From NCBI GenBank assembly GCA_937925595.1, contig CALALQ010000039.1, positions 1 through 64,000 of the forward strand: DNA of 64,000 nt. Direction: 5' to 3'. Shown piece after piece: positions 1-6,800 of this stretch. Within the stretch, counting starts at the first letter, position 1; the number at the start of each line of letters is the position of its first letter. The position numbers and the translations under genes were made by a program. The notes beneath the pieces are model-generated. The model worked only from the letters and a program-made list of their open reading frames with translations. It did no database searches and was not told where the DNA came from. Source of the stretch: an uncultured Demequina sp. Lineage in GTDB: Bacteria; Actinomycetota; Actinomycetes; Actinomycetales; Demequinaceae.

Positions 1-459
1 GCGCACGCATCGGCACTTCTAGCTCGGCGGGATGATCAGGCCAAGGACGAGCCGGTGCGCACTGTTGCCGACGAGCTGCGGTTCTCGGTCCGCTGGCTCG
101 CGGCATCGCTCACGCTCGCCGCGGCGGGGTGGTCACTGATGCTGGCCCCGACGGTGCCGATTGTTGTCTTGCTCAGCGCGTGGCTGGTGACCGTCATGGC
201 GGCACTGGTCCTGGAATCGATGCGTGAGGCGGATGGAACCCCCTCGCGTAAGGGCAAGGTCTTCAGTGTCGCAAGCGTAGTCGTCGCAGCCGGTGTCGCG
301 GCTGCGGCGACGGCAGCGATCCTGGGAGAGACGAAACCCGCTGTTCTGACGGCAGCTTGGTTCAGTGAGTTCGCTGCCTTTGCGACCATGGCTGTCTTGT
401 TGGCTGAACGTACGCGATTCCGCCGACGCATAGCGGCCTCGTCGCTCGCCGAGCCTTGA
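1..459 (+). CDS. Membrane protein, 5' end cut by window edge
   Basis: The reading frame is open from the first base of the window, so the start codon probably lies outside; an internal GTG at 55 is the first start visible inside. The product has about four hydrophobic segments, near FSVRWLAASL, TVPIVVLLSA, VASVVVAAGV and FSEFAAFATM. A charged stretch (SMREADGTPSRKGK) separates the second and third, and the C-terminus is basic (ERTRFRRR). No catalytic motif or known family is recognised. It lies directly upstream of the nirB/Rhs scar region, with about 220 bases of non-coding sequence between. Confidence 0.55.
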   Translation, partial: AHASALLARRDDQAKDEPVRTVADELRFSVRWLAASLTLAAAGWSLMLAPTVPIVVLLSAWLVTVMAALVLESMREADGTPSRKGKVFSVASVVVAAGVAAAATAAILGETKPAVLTAAWFSEFAAFATMAVLLAERTRFRRRIAASSLAEP

Positions 460-605
460 CCGGTGGTATGGCGGGTGTGGGCCATCATGAGCCTCGCCTG
501 GTCCTACGCGATGCCCTGCGCCGAGTCGCGACCAGGACGCGTTCAGCCCAGTCGCGGGCGACGGATAGGTGGCGCTTCACGCCCACGTCACACACCGCGC
601 AACCA

Positions 606-644
606 CCCAAGGTGAGGCAGACTTTGCGCAACGCGCACCCGCCC
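606..644 (+). repeat. Upstream block of unit 1, repeated near 4942-4980
   Basis: The stretch beginning CCCAAGGTGAGG and ending ACCCGCCC resembles the stretch at about 4942-4980, which begins CCCCAAGGGTGAGA and ends TACCCGCC. A weaker version lies near 2680-2715. Each copy sits just upstream of a nirB 5' scar. This suggests that the upstream (promoter) region of an ancestral nirB was duplicated together with its first codons. Confidence 0.45.
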
Positions 645-680
645 GGGGGAGCCCGTTGACACCCTCCCAAGCGTATTCGC

Positions 681-893
681 ATGATCCAGTCCCCGGAACA
701 TGTGGTTGTCGTTGGCGGCGGTATGGTCGCCCACCGCTTTGTTGAGAACCTGCTTGCTCGCGATACGGAGGGCCGCTACCGCGTCACCGTCTGCGCCGAA
801 GAGCCGCGTCGCGCCTACGACCGCGTCGCCCTCGCCACTTACTTCACCGACCGTCACCCGGAGGACCTTGAGCTCGGCGACCGCACTCCTTGG
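681..893 (+). pseudogene. nirB 5' fragment, copy 1
   Basis: The frame from ATG 681 gives about 70 residues matching the N-terminus of the FAD-dependent nitrite reductase large subunit NirB. It carries the dinucleotide-binding segment VVVVGGGMVAHRFVE, then EEPRRAYDRVALATYF and PEDLELGD. A whole NirB is over 800 residues, so only about a tenth remains. Similarity stops near base 893, at the start of a CCGACGCTGTGG word, and the sequence passes into Rhs coding in another frame. Of the three nirB scars in the window this is the only one without the internal deletion. A short functional protein is very unlikely. Confidence 0.75.
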
Positions 894-945
894 CCCGACG
901 CTGTGGTCACCTCGCCGCTGGCAGGCGCGCGATAGCGTGGGTCGC

Positions 946-2169
946 ATGTTAGGGGCGGCAGTCCGAGGTTCTCGCAGACCTGGCGCGCTGACGGGCACCC
1001 GCTACTACGCCTTTGGCGGGACTACTGTCGCGCTGAGGGACGGGACGGGTGTGTCGTATCTGATTGGTGACGTGCAGGGTTCGGCGACGGTGTTGATCCC
1101 TGCGGGTGACGGCACAGGGGATCCCGACGCTGTGGTTGCCTCCCGTAACGCCTACACCCCCTACGGAGTCACCAGAGGCGACGACAACCTCGCCACCGAT
1201 CGCGGCTGGCTGGGCCAAGTCGAAGACCAGTCAAGCGGACTCACGTATTTGAACGCCAGGTACTACGACCCTGCGATCGCGCGGTTCATCTCACCAGACC
1301 CGCTCATGGACCCCACCGATCCGCGCACCCTGGATCCGTACCGGTACGCGGACAACAACCCGGTCGTGTTCACCGACCCGGGCGGCCTCGCGCCATCTTG
1401 CTCGGGACTCACAGGGCAGGCATACAAGAACTGTTCAGGCTATGCGACGACCACGTACAACTACATGACGGGCAAGACCACCGCGAAGAAGAACGAGGAA
1501 CTCGCCAAGAGCGGCAAGGCGGGCGTCAACAAGACCACACCCAAGAAATCCTCGAAGAAGTCGTCGAAGACGAGCGCCTCAAGTAAAGGCGGAAAGGGCG
1601 GGACCTCGCCTGCTAAAGCCGTGACCCCGCAGGCGAAGTTCCTGTCCGTTCCAACCGCCGACATGCTCACGCCTTGGGAGCGAGAGCTCATGAGTAACTT
1701 CTCCGGCCCGGCCACCGATGGGTTTTTCGCCACCGTCGCTACGTTGCGCCTCGTGGCGGCCCAGCAGCGTCATCCCAAGACGGCGCTAAACGACCTTAAC
1801 GTGTTCATCTATGACAAGTTCATGCACGAAACTCCCCTCGACGAGGAACTGAGTCAGCAGCTGACGATCTACTACATCAGGGAGCAGCGCAAGGACTTCC
1901 TGGGTGCCGCGAGTGAGGCGGGAGACGTGTTCTTCGATGTCGTCGGACAGGCGGGCGGCACTGTAGCGAGCGACGTCCTCACGGTCGCCAAGGCGGTGAA
2001 GGCGGCGCGCACCGTGACGGCGGTGGTGGCTGGAAATCAGAGCGCTGGATCGATTGGCGCGTCGTTTCAGGGCCCAAGCAGCGACAGGGCGTGGGATGTG
2101 TTCCAGCTCGGCCTGGACATGGCCGCTAGCGATCCAGTGGTTCTCCATTGGGATTGGGGTTCGAAATGA
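946..2169 (+). CDS. Orphan Rhs tip with C-terminal toxin domain of unknown type
   Basis: The 407-residue product starts close to the end of an Rhs core. Residues about 15-148 carry RYYAFGGTTVALRD, NAYTPYGVTRG, ARYYDPAIARF and YADNNPVVFTDPGGL, the conserved motifs just before the variable tip of polymorphic toxins. After PGGL comes a Lys/Ser/Gly-rich linker (about residues 195-220) and a mostly helical tip of about 185 residues with no motif I recognise. The Rhs shell is missing, so this is a displaced tip cassette rather than a complete Rhs protein. ATG 946 or GTG 937 could start it, but neither has a clear ribosome binding site, and the frame runs back out of frame through the nirB scar. The stop overlaps the start of the lipoprotein gene (ATGA). 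Confidence 0.65.
   Translation: MLGAAVRGSRRPGALTGTRYYAFGGTTVALRDGTGVSYLIGDVQGSATVLIPAGDGTGDPDAVVASRNAYTPYGVTRGDDNLATDRGWLGQVEDQSSGLTYLNARYYDPAIARFISPDPLMDPTDPRTLDPYRYADNNPVVFTDPGGLAPSCSGLTGQAYKNCSGYATTTYNYMTGKTTAKKNEELAKSGKAGVNKTTPKKSSKKSSKTSASSKGGKGGTSPAKAVTPQAKFLSVPTADMLTPWERELMSNFSGPATDGFFATVATLRLVAAQQRHPKTALNDLNVFIYDKFMHETPLDEELSQQLTIYYIREQRKDFLGAASEAGDVFFDVVGQAGGTVASDVLTVAKAVKAARTVTAVVAGNQSAGSIGASFQGPSSDRAWDVFQLGLDMAASDPVVLHWDWGSK
991..1390 (+). repeat. Duplicated Rhs core end, copy 1 (copy 2 at 3188-3588)
   Basis: About 400 bases encoding the end of the Rhs core are nearly collinear and highly similar to 3188-3588. Similarity ends sharply a few codons after the DPGGL/DASGL motif, where the two toxin domains diverge completely. 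Such a boundary is what homologous recombination between Rhs tips uses when swapping toxin domains. Each copy contains one CCGACGCTGTGG word, so those two words are not independent. Confidence 0.8.
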
Positions 2170-2639
2170 GTTGGAATGCTCCTCGAATATTCGGGGCATG
2201 CTTTGGCGTTGTCCTCCTATTGGGCTCATGCGCGCCAGCGGGGCATGTACGTGACACTACGGGGAACTCCGGCTTCACCCCAATAGCGTGTGCCTCAATC
2301 GGGGCGGGTCCCGAGGACCCGAGCAGCGAACTCACGTGCTATCAAGGCAGAGCCTCGATCCCGTTGTCTGAATCGTTTCCGCCGATCGTCGAGGTGTTTG
2401 CACCAAGTGCGGTCTGGGAACCTGCCGAGGAAGCAATCTGCCAAGACCGAGTGCCGGACAAACCCTCGGTCTGCGACCAGGTCTTGCGCACGGCAGACGG
2501 CGCCTCCGTGATCCGCGTTTTTGCTGTCGTGTCACACTTTGGATTCGACCCCGGCGCCCTGACGGCATCAGTTGACGTTGTCGTGGAGGAGAAGTCGTGT
2601 GAGGGTGCCGTCGACGTCGCAGCATGCGAACGAGAATAG
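2166..2639 (+). CDS. Lipoprotein, probable immunity protein for upstream Rhs tip
   Basis: ATG 2166 overlaps the TGA of the Rhs-tip gene (ATGA), the usual toxin/immunity arrangement; an in-frame ATG at 2148 would lie inside the toxin gene. The 157-residue product has a lipoprotein signal peptide (RIFGACFGVVLLLGSC, lipobox LGSC) and an acidic mature part with several further cysteines (ACAS, TCYQ, ICQD, VCDQ, SCEG, AACE). No family is recognised; the immunity role is inferred from position. Anchoring outside the membrane suggests the toxin acts at the cell surface or envelope. Confidence 0.65.
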   Translation: MSWNAPRIFGACFGVVLLLGSCAPAGHVRDTTGNSGFTPIACASIGAGPEDPSSELTCYQGRASIPLSESFPPIVEVFAPSAVWEPAEEAICQDRVPDKPSVCDQVLRTADGASVIRVFAVVSHFGFDPGALTASVDVVVEEKSCEGAVDVAACERE

Positions 2640-2750
2640 CGTTCGGCCCATACTCATTACGCCGTGACCCACGAGCATACGCGGCAAGTGTTCCTAGGCA
2701 TTTGCGCCCGCCCGGCTCGCCCGTAACACGCCGTTCCTACCGTGGCTCGC

Positions 2751-2850
2751 ATGGATGGAACGCGGCACGTAGTTGTCGTGGGTGGCGGCATGGTGGCTCA
2801 TCACCTACTTCACTGGCGGCTGCCGGGAGGACCTCGAGCTTGGCCACCGC
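2751..2850 (+). pseudogene. nirB 5' fragment, copy 2, internally deleted
   Basis: ATG 2751 begins MDGTRHVVVVGGGMVAHH, the NirB N-terminal dinucleotide-binding motif. The frame then shifts: the next bases match codons for YFTGGCREDLELGHR, corresponding to YFTDRHPEDLELGDR in copy 1. Roughly 100 bases between these blocks are missing relative to copy 1. Copy 3 at 5013 has the same join, so copies 2 and 3 descend from one deleted ancestor. Confidence 0.7.
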
Positions 2851-2884
2851 GCCCACCGGTTTGGCGACTTGGTGACGGTGGGCA

Positions 2885-4354
2885 GTGACCAGAGTCCGCG
2901 TCGGCGATCCCGCTTGTTGCGGTGTGTCGCCCGCTGGGGTGTGCGCACACGCTAGCGTGGGCAGGGTGACGGCTGTCGGGGAGCGCATGCAGGGCGGCAC
3001 TGCCGCCCAGACTCTGGTGTGGGATGCGCTGTCGAATCTGGTCGCGATTAACGCCACCACCGGCAATGAGCGCTACGTGTATGACGCGTCGGGTCAGCGG
3101 GTGGTTAGGATAGCTGGCGCGACCGCGACGGCCTACTTGGGTTCCACGGAGCTGACGGATGCGAACACGGCGTCGCCTGGCACGGTGACGGGAATCCGCT
3201 ATTACGCGTTCGGGTCCACCACGGTCGCGCTGAGGGACGCTACGGGTGTGTCGTATCTGCTGGGTGACGTGCAGGGCAGCGCGACGGTGCTGATCCCCGC
3301 TGGTGACGGCACGGGTGATCCCGACGCTGTGGTTGCCTCCCGTAACGCCTACACCCCGTACGGTGTCACTCGGGGCAGCGACAACCTCACGACGGATCGC
3401 GGCTGGCTGGGCCAAGTCGAAGACGGATCCAGCGGGCTGACGTATTTGAATGCCCGCTACTACGACCCCGCGACCGCGAGGTTCCTGTCACCGGACCCGC
3501 TGATGGACCCTGCCGATCCACGGACTTTGGACCCGTACCGGTACGCCGACAACAACCCGATCCTGTACACCGATGCCTCAGGTTTGAGCCCGGCCTGCGG
3601 CGGCATGACTGGCGCGAAGCAAGCCGCCTGCTACAAGCAGTACGCGGATGCGCAGAAGAACAATTCGGCTGCCAAGGTCAAAGACACAGCCATCCAGAAC
3701 CTCAACAAGAACTCCGCCAAGAACGGCAGCGGCAAGACCTTTTCCAAGAAAGACGTGCCGGGCGCAACGAACAAGTCCTCGCATCCTCGTCCGCATGCCG
3801 CCAACCCCAAGGGCACGCACGGCGGTGGATGCGCCAAGAATTTGAGGACCTGTGTGAACCCCGGTGGTGGTCTGAACGGACCACCCGCACGTGTCTACGC
3901 CGATACTTGGCGGGCCACGCGCCTGGCCCTGAATGTAGCCAACCCCGTGAATGCCGCGGCCGGCGGTGGTGCTGCGGCGCTGTCCATGACGCATGGCGGA
4001 CAGTGCCAGTTCGAAACATCGGAACTGATATGGGCCTGCTATGGCTCCGGATATGGGGTGATGCCTGGCGGCAGTGGCACGAACTACGGAGCGGTGTTCA
4101 TATCCAAGAAGACGAAGGCTCAGTTGGCCGACCATGATGCGAAGTATCAAACAAGAACACTTGCCCACGAGGCAAAGCACTCAGATCAGGCGGCGCTAAT
4201 TGGCGTCCTTGGCACGGCAGTGGTTTTGGGAGCCGACGCCGCCGTGAAGTATGTAAAGGAGAGCAATTACAGGCCCCCGCCGAACTACTCCTGCAACGTT
4301 ATTGAACGATGGGCCGGCTACCAGGACGGTGGGTACGGAACGGAGTGCAAGTGA
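2885..4354 (+). CDS. Orphan Rhs tip with putative metallopeptidase toxin domain
   Basis: The frame opens at GTG 2885, inside scar sequence. Rhs similarity begins about residue 34 (TLVWDALSNLVAI, YVYDASGQRVVR) and runs to YADNNPILYTDASGL near residue 234. After a Lys/Asn/Ser-rich linker, the tip contains LAHEAKHSDQ, an HExxH zinc motif with His428, Glu429 and His432, followed 42 residues later by NVIERWAGYQDGGY, whose Glu474 could be the third zinc ligand. That pattern suggests a gluzincin-like metallopeptidase. The true start is uncertain (first residues are read-through of scar sequence; no convincing ribosome binding site). The next gene overlaps by GTGA. Confidence 0.7.
   Translation: MTRVRVGDPACCGVSPAGVCAHASVGRVTAVGERMQGGTAAQTLVWDALSNLVAINATTGNERYVYDASGQRVVRIAGATATAYLGSTELTDANTASPGTVTGIRYYAFGSTTVALRDATGVSYLLGDVQGSATVLIPAGDGTGDPDAVVASRNAYTPYGVTRGSDNLTTDRGWLGQVEDGSSGLTYLNARYYDPATARFLSPDPLMDPADPRTLDPYRYADNNPILYTDASGLSPACGGMTGAKQAACYKQYADAQKNNSAAKVKDTAIQNLNKNSAKNGSGKTFSKKDVPGATNKSSHPRPHAANPKGTHGGGCAKNLRTCVNPGGGLNGPPARVYADTWRATRLALNVANPVNAAAGGGAAALSMTHGGQCQFETSELIWACYGSGYGVMPGGSGTNYGAVFISKKTKAQLADHDAKYQTRTLAHEAKHSDQAALIGVLGTAVVLGADAAVKYVKESNYRPPPNYSCNVIERWAGYQDGGYGTECK
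2890..2975 (+). repeat. Scar tail repeat, copy A (copy B at about 5155-5240)
   Basis: About 85 bases containing GCGTCGGCGATCCCGCTTGT and the perfect 12-base palindrome GTGTGCGCACAC (2939-2950), followed by GCTAGCG and AGGGTGACGGC, recur with few changes at about 5155-5240 (palindrome 5210-5221). In copy A the block leads straight into the Rhs core. In copy B it leads into the ahcY upstream region. It marks the junction between the nirB scar and whatever was attached behind it. Confidence 0.7.
3188..3588 (+). repeat. Duplicated Rhs core end, copy 2 (copy 1 at 991-1390)
   Basis: This copy matches 991-1390 over about 400 bases with scattered substitutions, and ends at the DASGL motif where the toxin-specific sequence begins. 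A CCGACGCTGTGG word lies at 3321-3332 within it. Confidence 0.8.
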
Positions 4355-4899
4355 GCGCGCGCTATTCGAGAGCTGTGGGCATGGCCGCAGTAATGATTGG
4401 CGGTGGCACCATTCTGAGTGGTTGCCTGTTCCCCACCGAGCCTGCTAGGGACCCGATGCCAATGGTGATTGAGATCGACCACACCGGCGCACTCGTTGCG
4501 CAGTTCCCTTGGTGCGCCGGCGACTCTGTCTTGGGTGCTGGCCTTACGGCGACCGAGGGTCGAGTCCTGCGGATGGAGAGTGAAGGTGATCCTCCAACCA
4601 GCGACTCGGTGGTGACGATGATTATCGACGCCACGACCTTTGGTACGGGCCAACTGACGCCGGACTTGGCCGTTGCGCATCAACTGCCTCGGCTGACCGA
4701 GTACGACCCTGAGGAGGTGGTTGACATCTTCGTGCGCACTGGTGACTTCGAGGTGTCGGCAGGAATGGACTCTCTGAGAAAGGCCGGAGGGCAGATGTGG
4801 CTCGTAGTTGGAGATGAGTGGCAAACCGACTCGATAGTTACGCAGATCGACCGGCCCTCTGCTGACGAGGTGCTGGAGGGCTTCTGCCCAAGTGACTAG
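4351..4899 (+). CDS. Lipoprotein, probable immunity protein for metallopeptidase-type Rhs tip
   Basis: GTG 4351 overlaps the stop of the upstream toxin gene (GTGA). The 182-residue product begins with a basic n-region, a hydrophobic stretch (AAVMIGGGTILSGC) and a lipobox LSGC, so it should be a surface lipoprotein. The mature part is acidic with no recognised domain. It shows no obvious similarity to the lipoprotein of the first cassette beyond the signal peptide, as expected of toxin-specific immunity proteins. Function is inferred from position only. Confidence 0.65.
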   Translation: MSARYSRAVGMAAVMIGGGTILSGCLFPTEPARDPMPMVIEIDHTGALVAQFPWCAGDSVLGAGLTATEGRVLRMESEGDPPTSDSVVTMIIDATTFGTGQLTPDLAVAHQLPRLTEYDPEEVVDIFVRTGDFEVSAGMDSLRKAGGQMWLVVGDEWQTDSIVTQIDRPSADEVLEGFCPSD

Positions 4900-5012
4900 T
4901 CGATCCGGTTCCTTCGCCGCCACGTTTCACAACGCCCACACCCCAAGGGTGAGAGAAACATTGCAAGACATATACCCGCCGACTGGACCGCCCGTAACGC
5001 GCCGTTCCTACC

Positions 5013-5130
5013 GTGGCTCGCTTGGAGGGCACGCCGCGCGTAGTTGTCTCGGGTGGCGGCATCGTGGCGCATCACCTACCCCACTGGCGGCTACCGGGAG
5101 GACCTCGAGGTTGGCACCCGCGTGGTCTGA
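5013..5130 (+). pseudogene. nirB 5' fragment, copy 3, internally deleted, without cassette
   Basis: From GTG 5013 the sequence encodes MARLEGTPRVVVSGGGIVAHH, then joins to a block matching the EDLELG-region codons, with the same deletion join as copy 2. It is followed by the scar tail repeat (5155-5240) but not by Rhs DNA. The rest of the 434-base gap between 4899 and 5334 holds the upstream block near 4942-4980 and otherwise nothing recognisable apart from the leader of ahcY. Confidence 0.65.
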
Positions 5131-5333
5131 CCCGGCGATTTGGCCAGGGTCCGTCGTCACCCGGCCGCGCGTCGGCGATCCCGCTTGTGGTGGTATGTCG
5201 CCCGGTAGGGTGTGCGCACACGCTAACGCTGGCCAGGTGACGGCGGGGGACACATGAAGGACGCGGCTGGTGAACCCATCACAACTCGGGCCACCCGCAG
5301 TGCGAGACTCCACGGGATGGGAGACTTGTCCCC

Positions 5334-6773
5334 ATGACTGAGCACGTCGTAGCCGACCTTGCCCTCGCAGAAGCCGGGCGCCATCAGATTCGCCTCGCCG
5401 AGCAGGAGATGCCCGGCCTCATGGCCTTGCGCGAGCGCTATGGCGACGCGAAGCCGCTTGCTGGCGCCCGCATCGCCGGATCGCTGCACATGACGGTGCA
5501 GACGGCCGTGCTCATCGAGACGCTCACCGCGCTTGGGGCCGACGTGCGCTGGGCGTCATGCAACATCTTTTCCACACAGGACGACGCTGCGGCGGCTGTT
5601 GTCGTTGGGAGCGGCACATACTCGGCGCCGGACGGCGTTCCCGTCTTCGCGGTCAAGGGGGAGACGCTCACCGAGTACTGGGAGTACACAGACCGCATCC
5701 TCACGTGGGAAGGTCACGACGGGCCAACGATCATTCTTGATGACGGCGGCGACGCGACCATGCTGGTGCACGAGGGCGTGCGAGCCGAGAAGGCGGGCAG
5801 CGTCCCTGAACCGCTCGACGAGCACGACCCTCGCTACAACGCGGAGGTGGAGGCGATGCGCGCGGTGCTGCGCCGCTCCCTCGCCGCGGACCCCACTCGC
5901 TTCACGCGCATGGCCGCTGGCATCGTTGGCGTGAGCGAGGAGACGACCACCGGCGTCCACCGCCTTGACCAGATGCACGCTCGCGGAGACTTGCTGTTCC
6001 CCGCGATCAACGTCAACGACTCCGTGACCAAGTCCAAGTTCGACAACCGCTACGGCATCCGCCACTCGCTCCCGGACGGCATCAACCGTGCCACGGACGT
6101 CCTCATGGGCGGCAAGGTCGCGTTCGTCGCGGGCTACGGCGACGTTGGCAAGGGAGCGGCAGAGGCGCTGCGCGGCCAGGGCGCTCGCGTGATCGTCAGC
6201 GAGGTCGACCCCATCTGCGCCCTGCAGGCCGCGATGGACGGCTACGAGGTCGCTCGCATCGAGGACGTCGTTGATCGCGCGGACTTCTTCATCACCACCA
6301 CCGGCAACAAGGACATCATCCGCGTTGAGCACATGGCCGCGATGAAGGACAAGGCCATCGTTGGCAACGTGGGCCACTTCGACAACGAGATCGACATGGC
6401 CGGTCTTGCGCGGTCCGGTGCGAAGCACCAGCCGGTGAAGCCCCAAGTGGACGAGTGGACCTTCCCTGACGGGCACAGCATCATCGTGCTGAGCGAGGGG
6501 AGGCTGCTGAACCTCGGCAACGCGACCGGTCACCCGTCGTTCGTGATGAGCACCTCGTTCACCAACCAGGTGCTTGCGCAGATGGAGCTGTGGACCAACC
6601 TCGACGCCTACCCGCTTGGCGTGCACCGCCTGCCCAAGGTGCTCGACGAATATGTCGCGAGGCTGCACCTCGACGCGCTCGGCGTGAGGCTCACGGAGCT
6701 GTCACAGGACCAGGCGGACTACCTCGGCGTGCCGGTCCAAGGCCCGTTCAAGCCGGACCACTACCGGTACTGA
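5334..6773 (+). CDS. ahcY: Adenosylhomocysteinase
   Basis: AhcY (SahH) reversibly hydrolyses S-adenosylhomocysteine to adenosine and homocysteine, removing the inhibitory product of methylation and feeding the activated methyl cycle in the cytosol. The 479-residue protein matches the family along its length: substrate segment [15 protein letters not shown] near residue 50, [22 protein letters not shown] around residue 225, the NAD-binding glycine motif GYGDVGKG (about 267-274), GHFDNEID, and the C-terminal KPDHYRY tail that completes a neighbouring active site in the tetramer. It starts at ATG 5334; no strong ribosome binding site is visible. It is the first housekeeping gene after the Rhs scars and appears intact. 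Confidence 0.97.
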   Translation: MTEHVVADLALAEAGRHQIRLAEQEMPGLMALRERYGDAKPLAGARIAGSLHMTVQTAVLIETLTALGADVRWASCNIFSTQDDAAAAVVVGSGTYSAPDGVPVFAVKGETLTEYWEYTDRILTWEGHDGPTIILDDGGDATMLVHEGVRAEKAGSVPEPLDEHDPRYNAEVEAMRAVLRRSLAADPTRFTRMAAGIVGVSEETTTGVHRLDQMHARGDLLFPAINVNDSVTKSKFDNRYGIRHSLPDGINRATDVLMGGKVAFVAGYGDVGKGAAEALRGQGARVIVSEVDPICALQAAMDGYEVARIEDVVDRADFFITTTGNKDIIRVEHMAAMKDKAIVGNVGHFDNEIDMAGLARSGAKHQPVKPQVDEWTFPDGHSIIVLSEGRLLNLGNATGHPSFVMSTSFTNQVLAQMELWTNLDAYPLGVHRLPKVLDEYVARLHLDALGVRLTELSQDQADYLGVPVQGPFKPDHYRY

Positions 6774-6776
6774 GGC

Positions 6777-6788
6777 CCGACGCTGGGG
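6777..6788 (+). repeat. CCGACGCTGGGG word between convergent genes
   Basis: One of 14 copies of CCGACGCTGKGG in this window, beginning four bases after the ahcY stop and ending 12 bases before the end of the convergent helicase gene. It is not part of a visible hairpin. Confidence 0.6.
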
Positions 6789-6800
6789 CGGGGTCTCGCT

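Noticed and set aside
2720..2745. GlnR box in the nirB upstream scar
   Set aside because: GTAAC is present, but the second half-site at the correct spacing reads TTCCT and does not fit GNAAC.
5241..5333. SAH riboswitch upstream of ahcY
   Set aside because: The position suits one, but I could not find the conserved SAH-riboswitch core or its long pairing.
1..5333. Insertion sequence or transposon carrying the Rhs cassettes
   Set aside because: No transposase, terminal inverted repeats or target duplications were found; the borders are nirB-derived scars instead.
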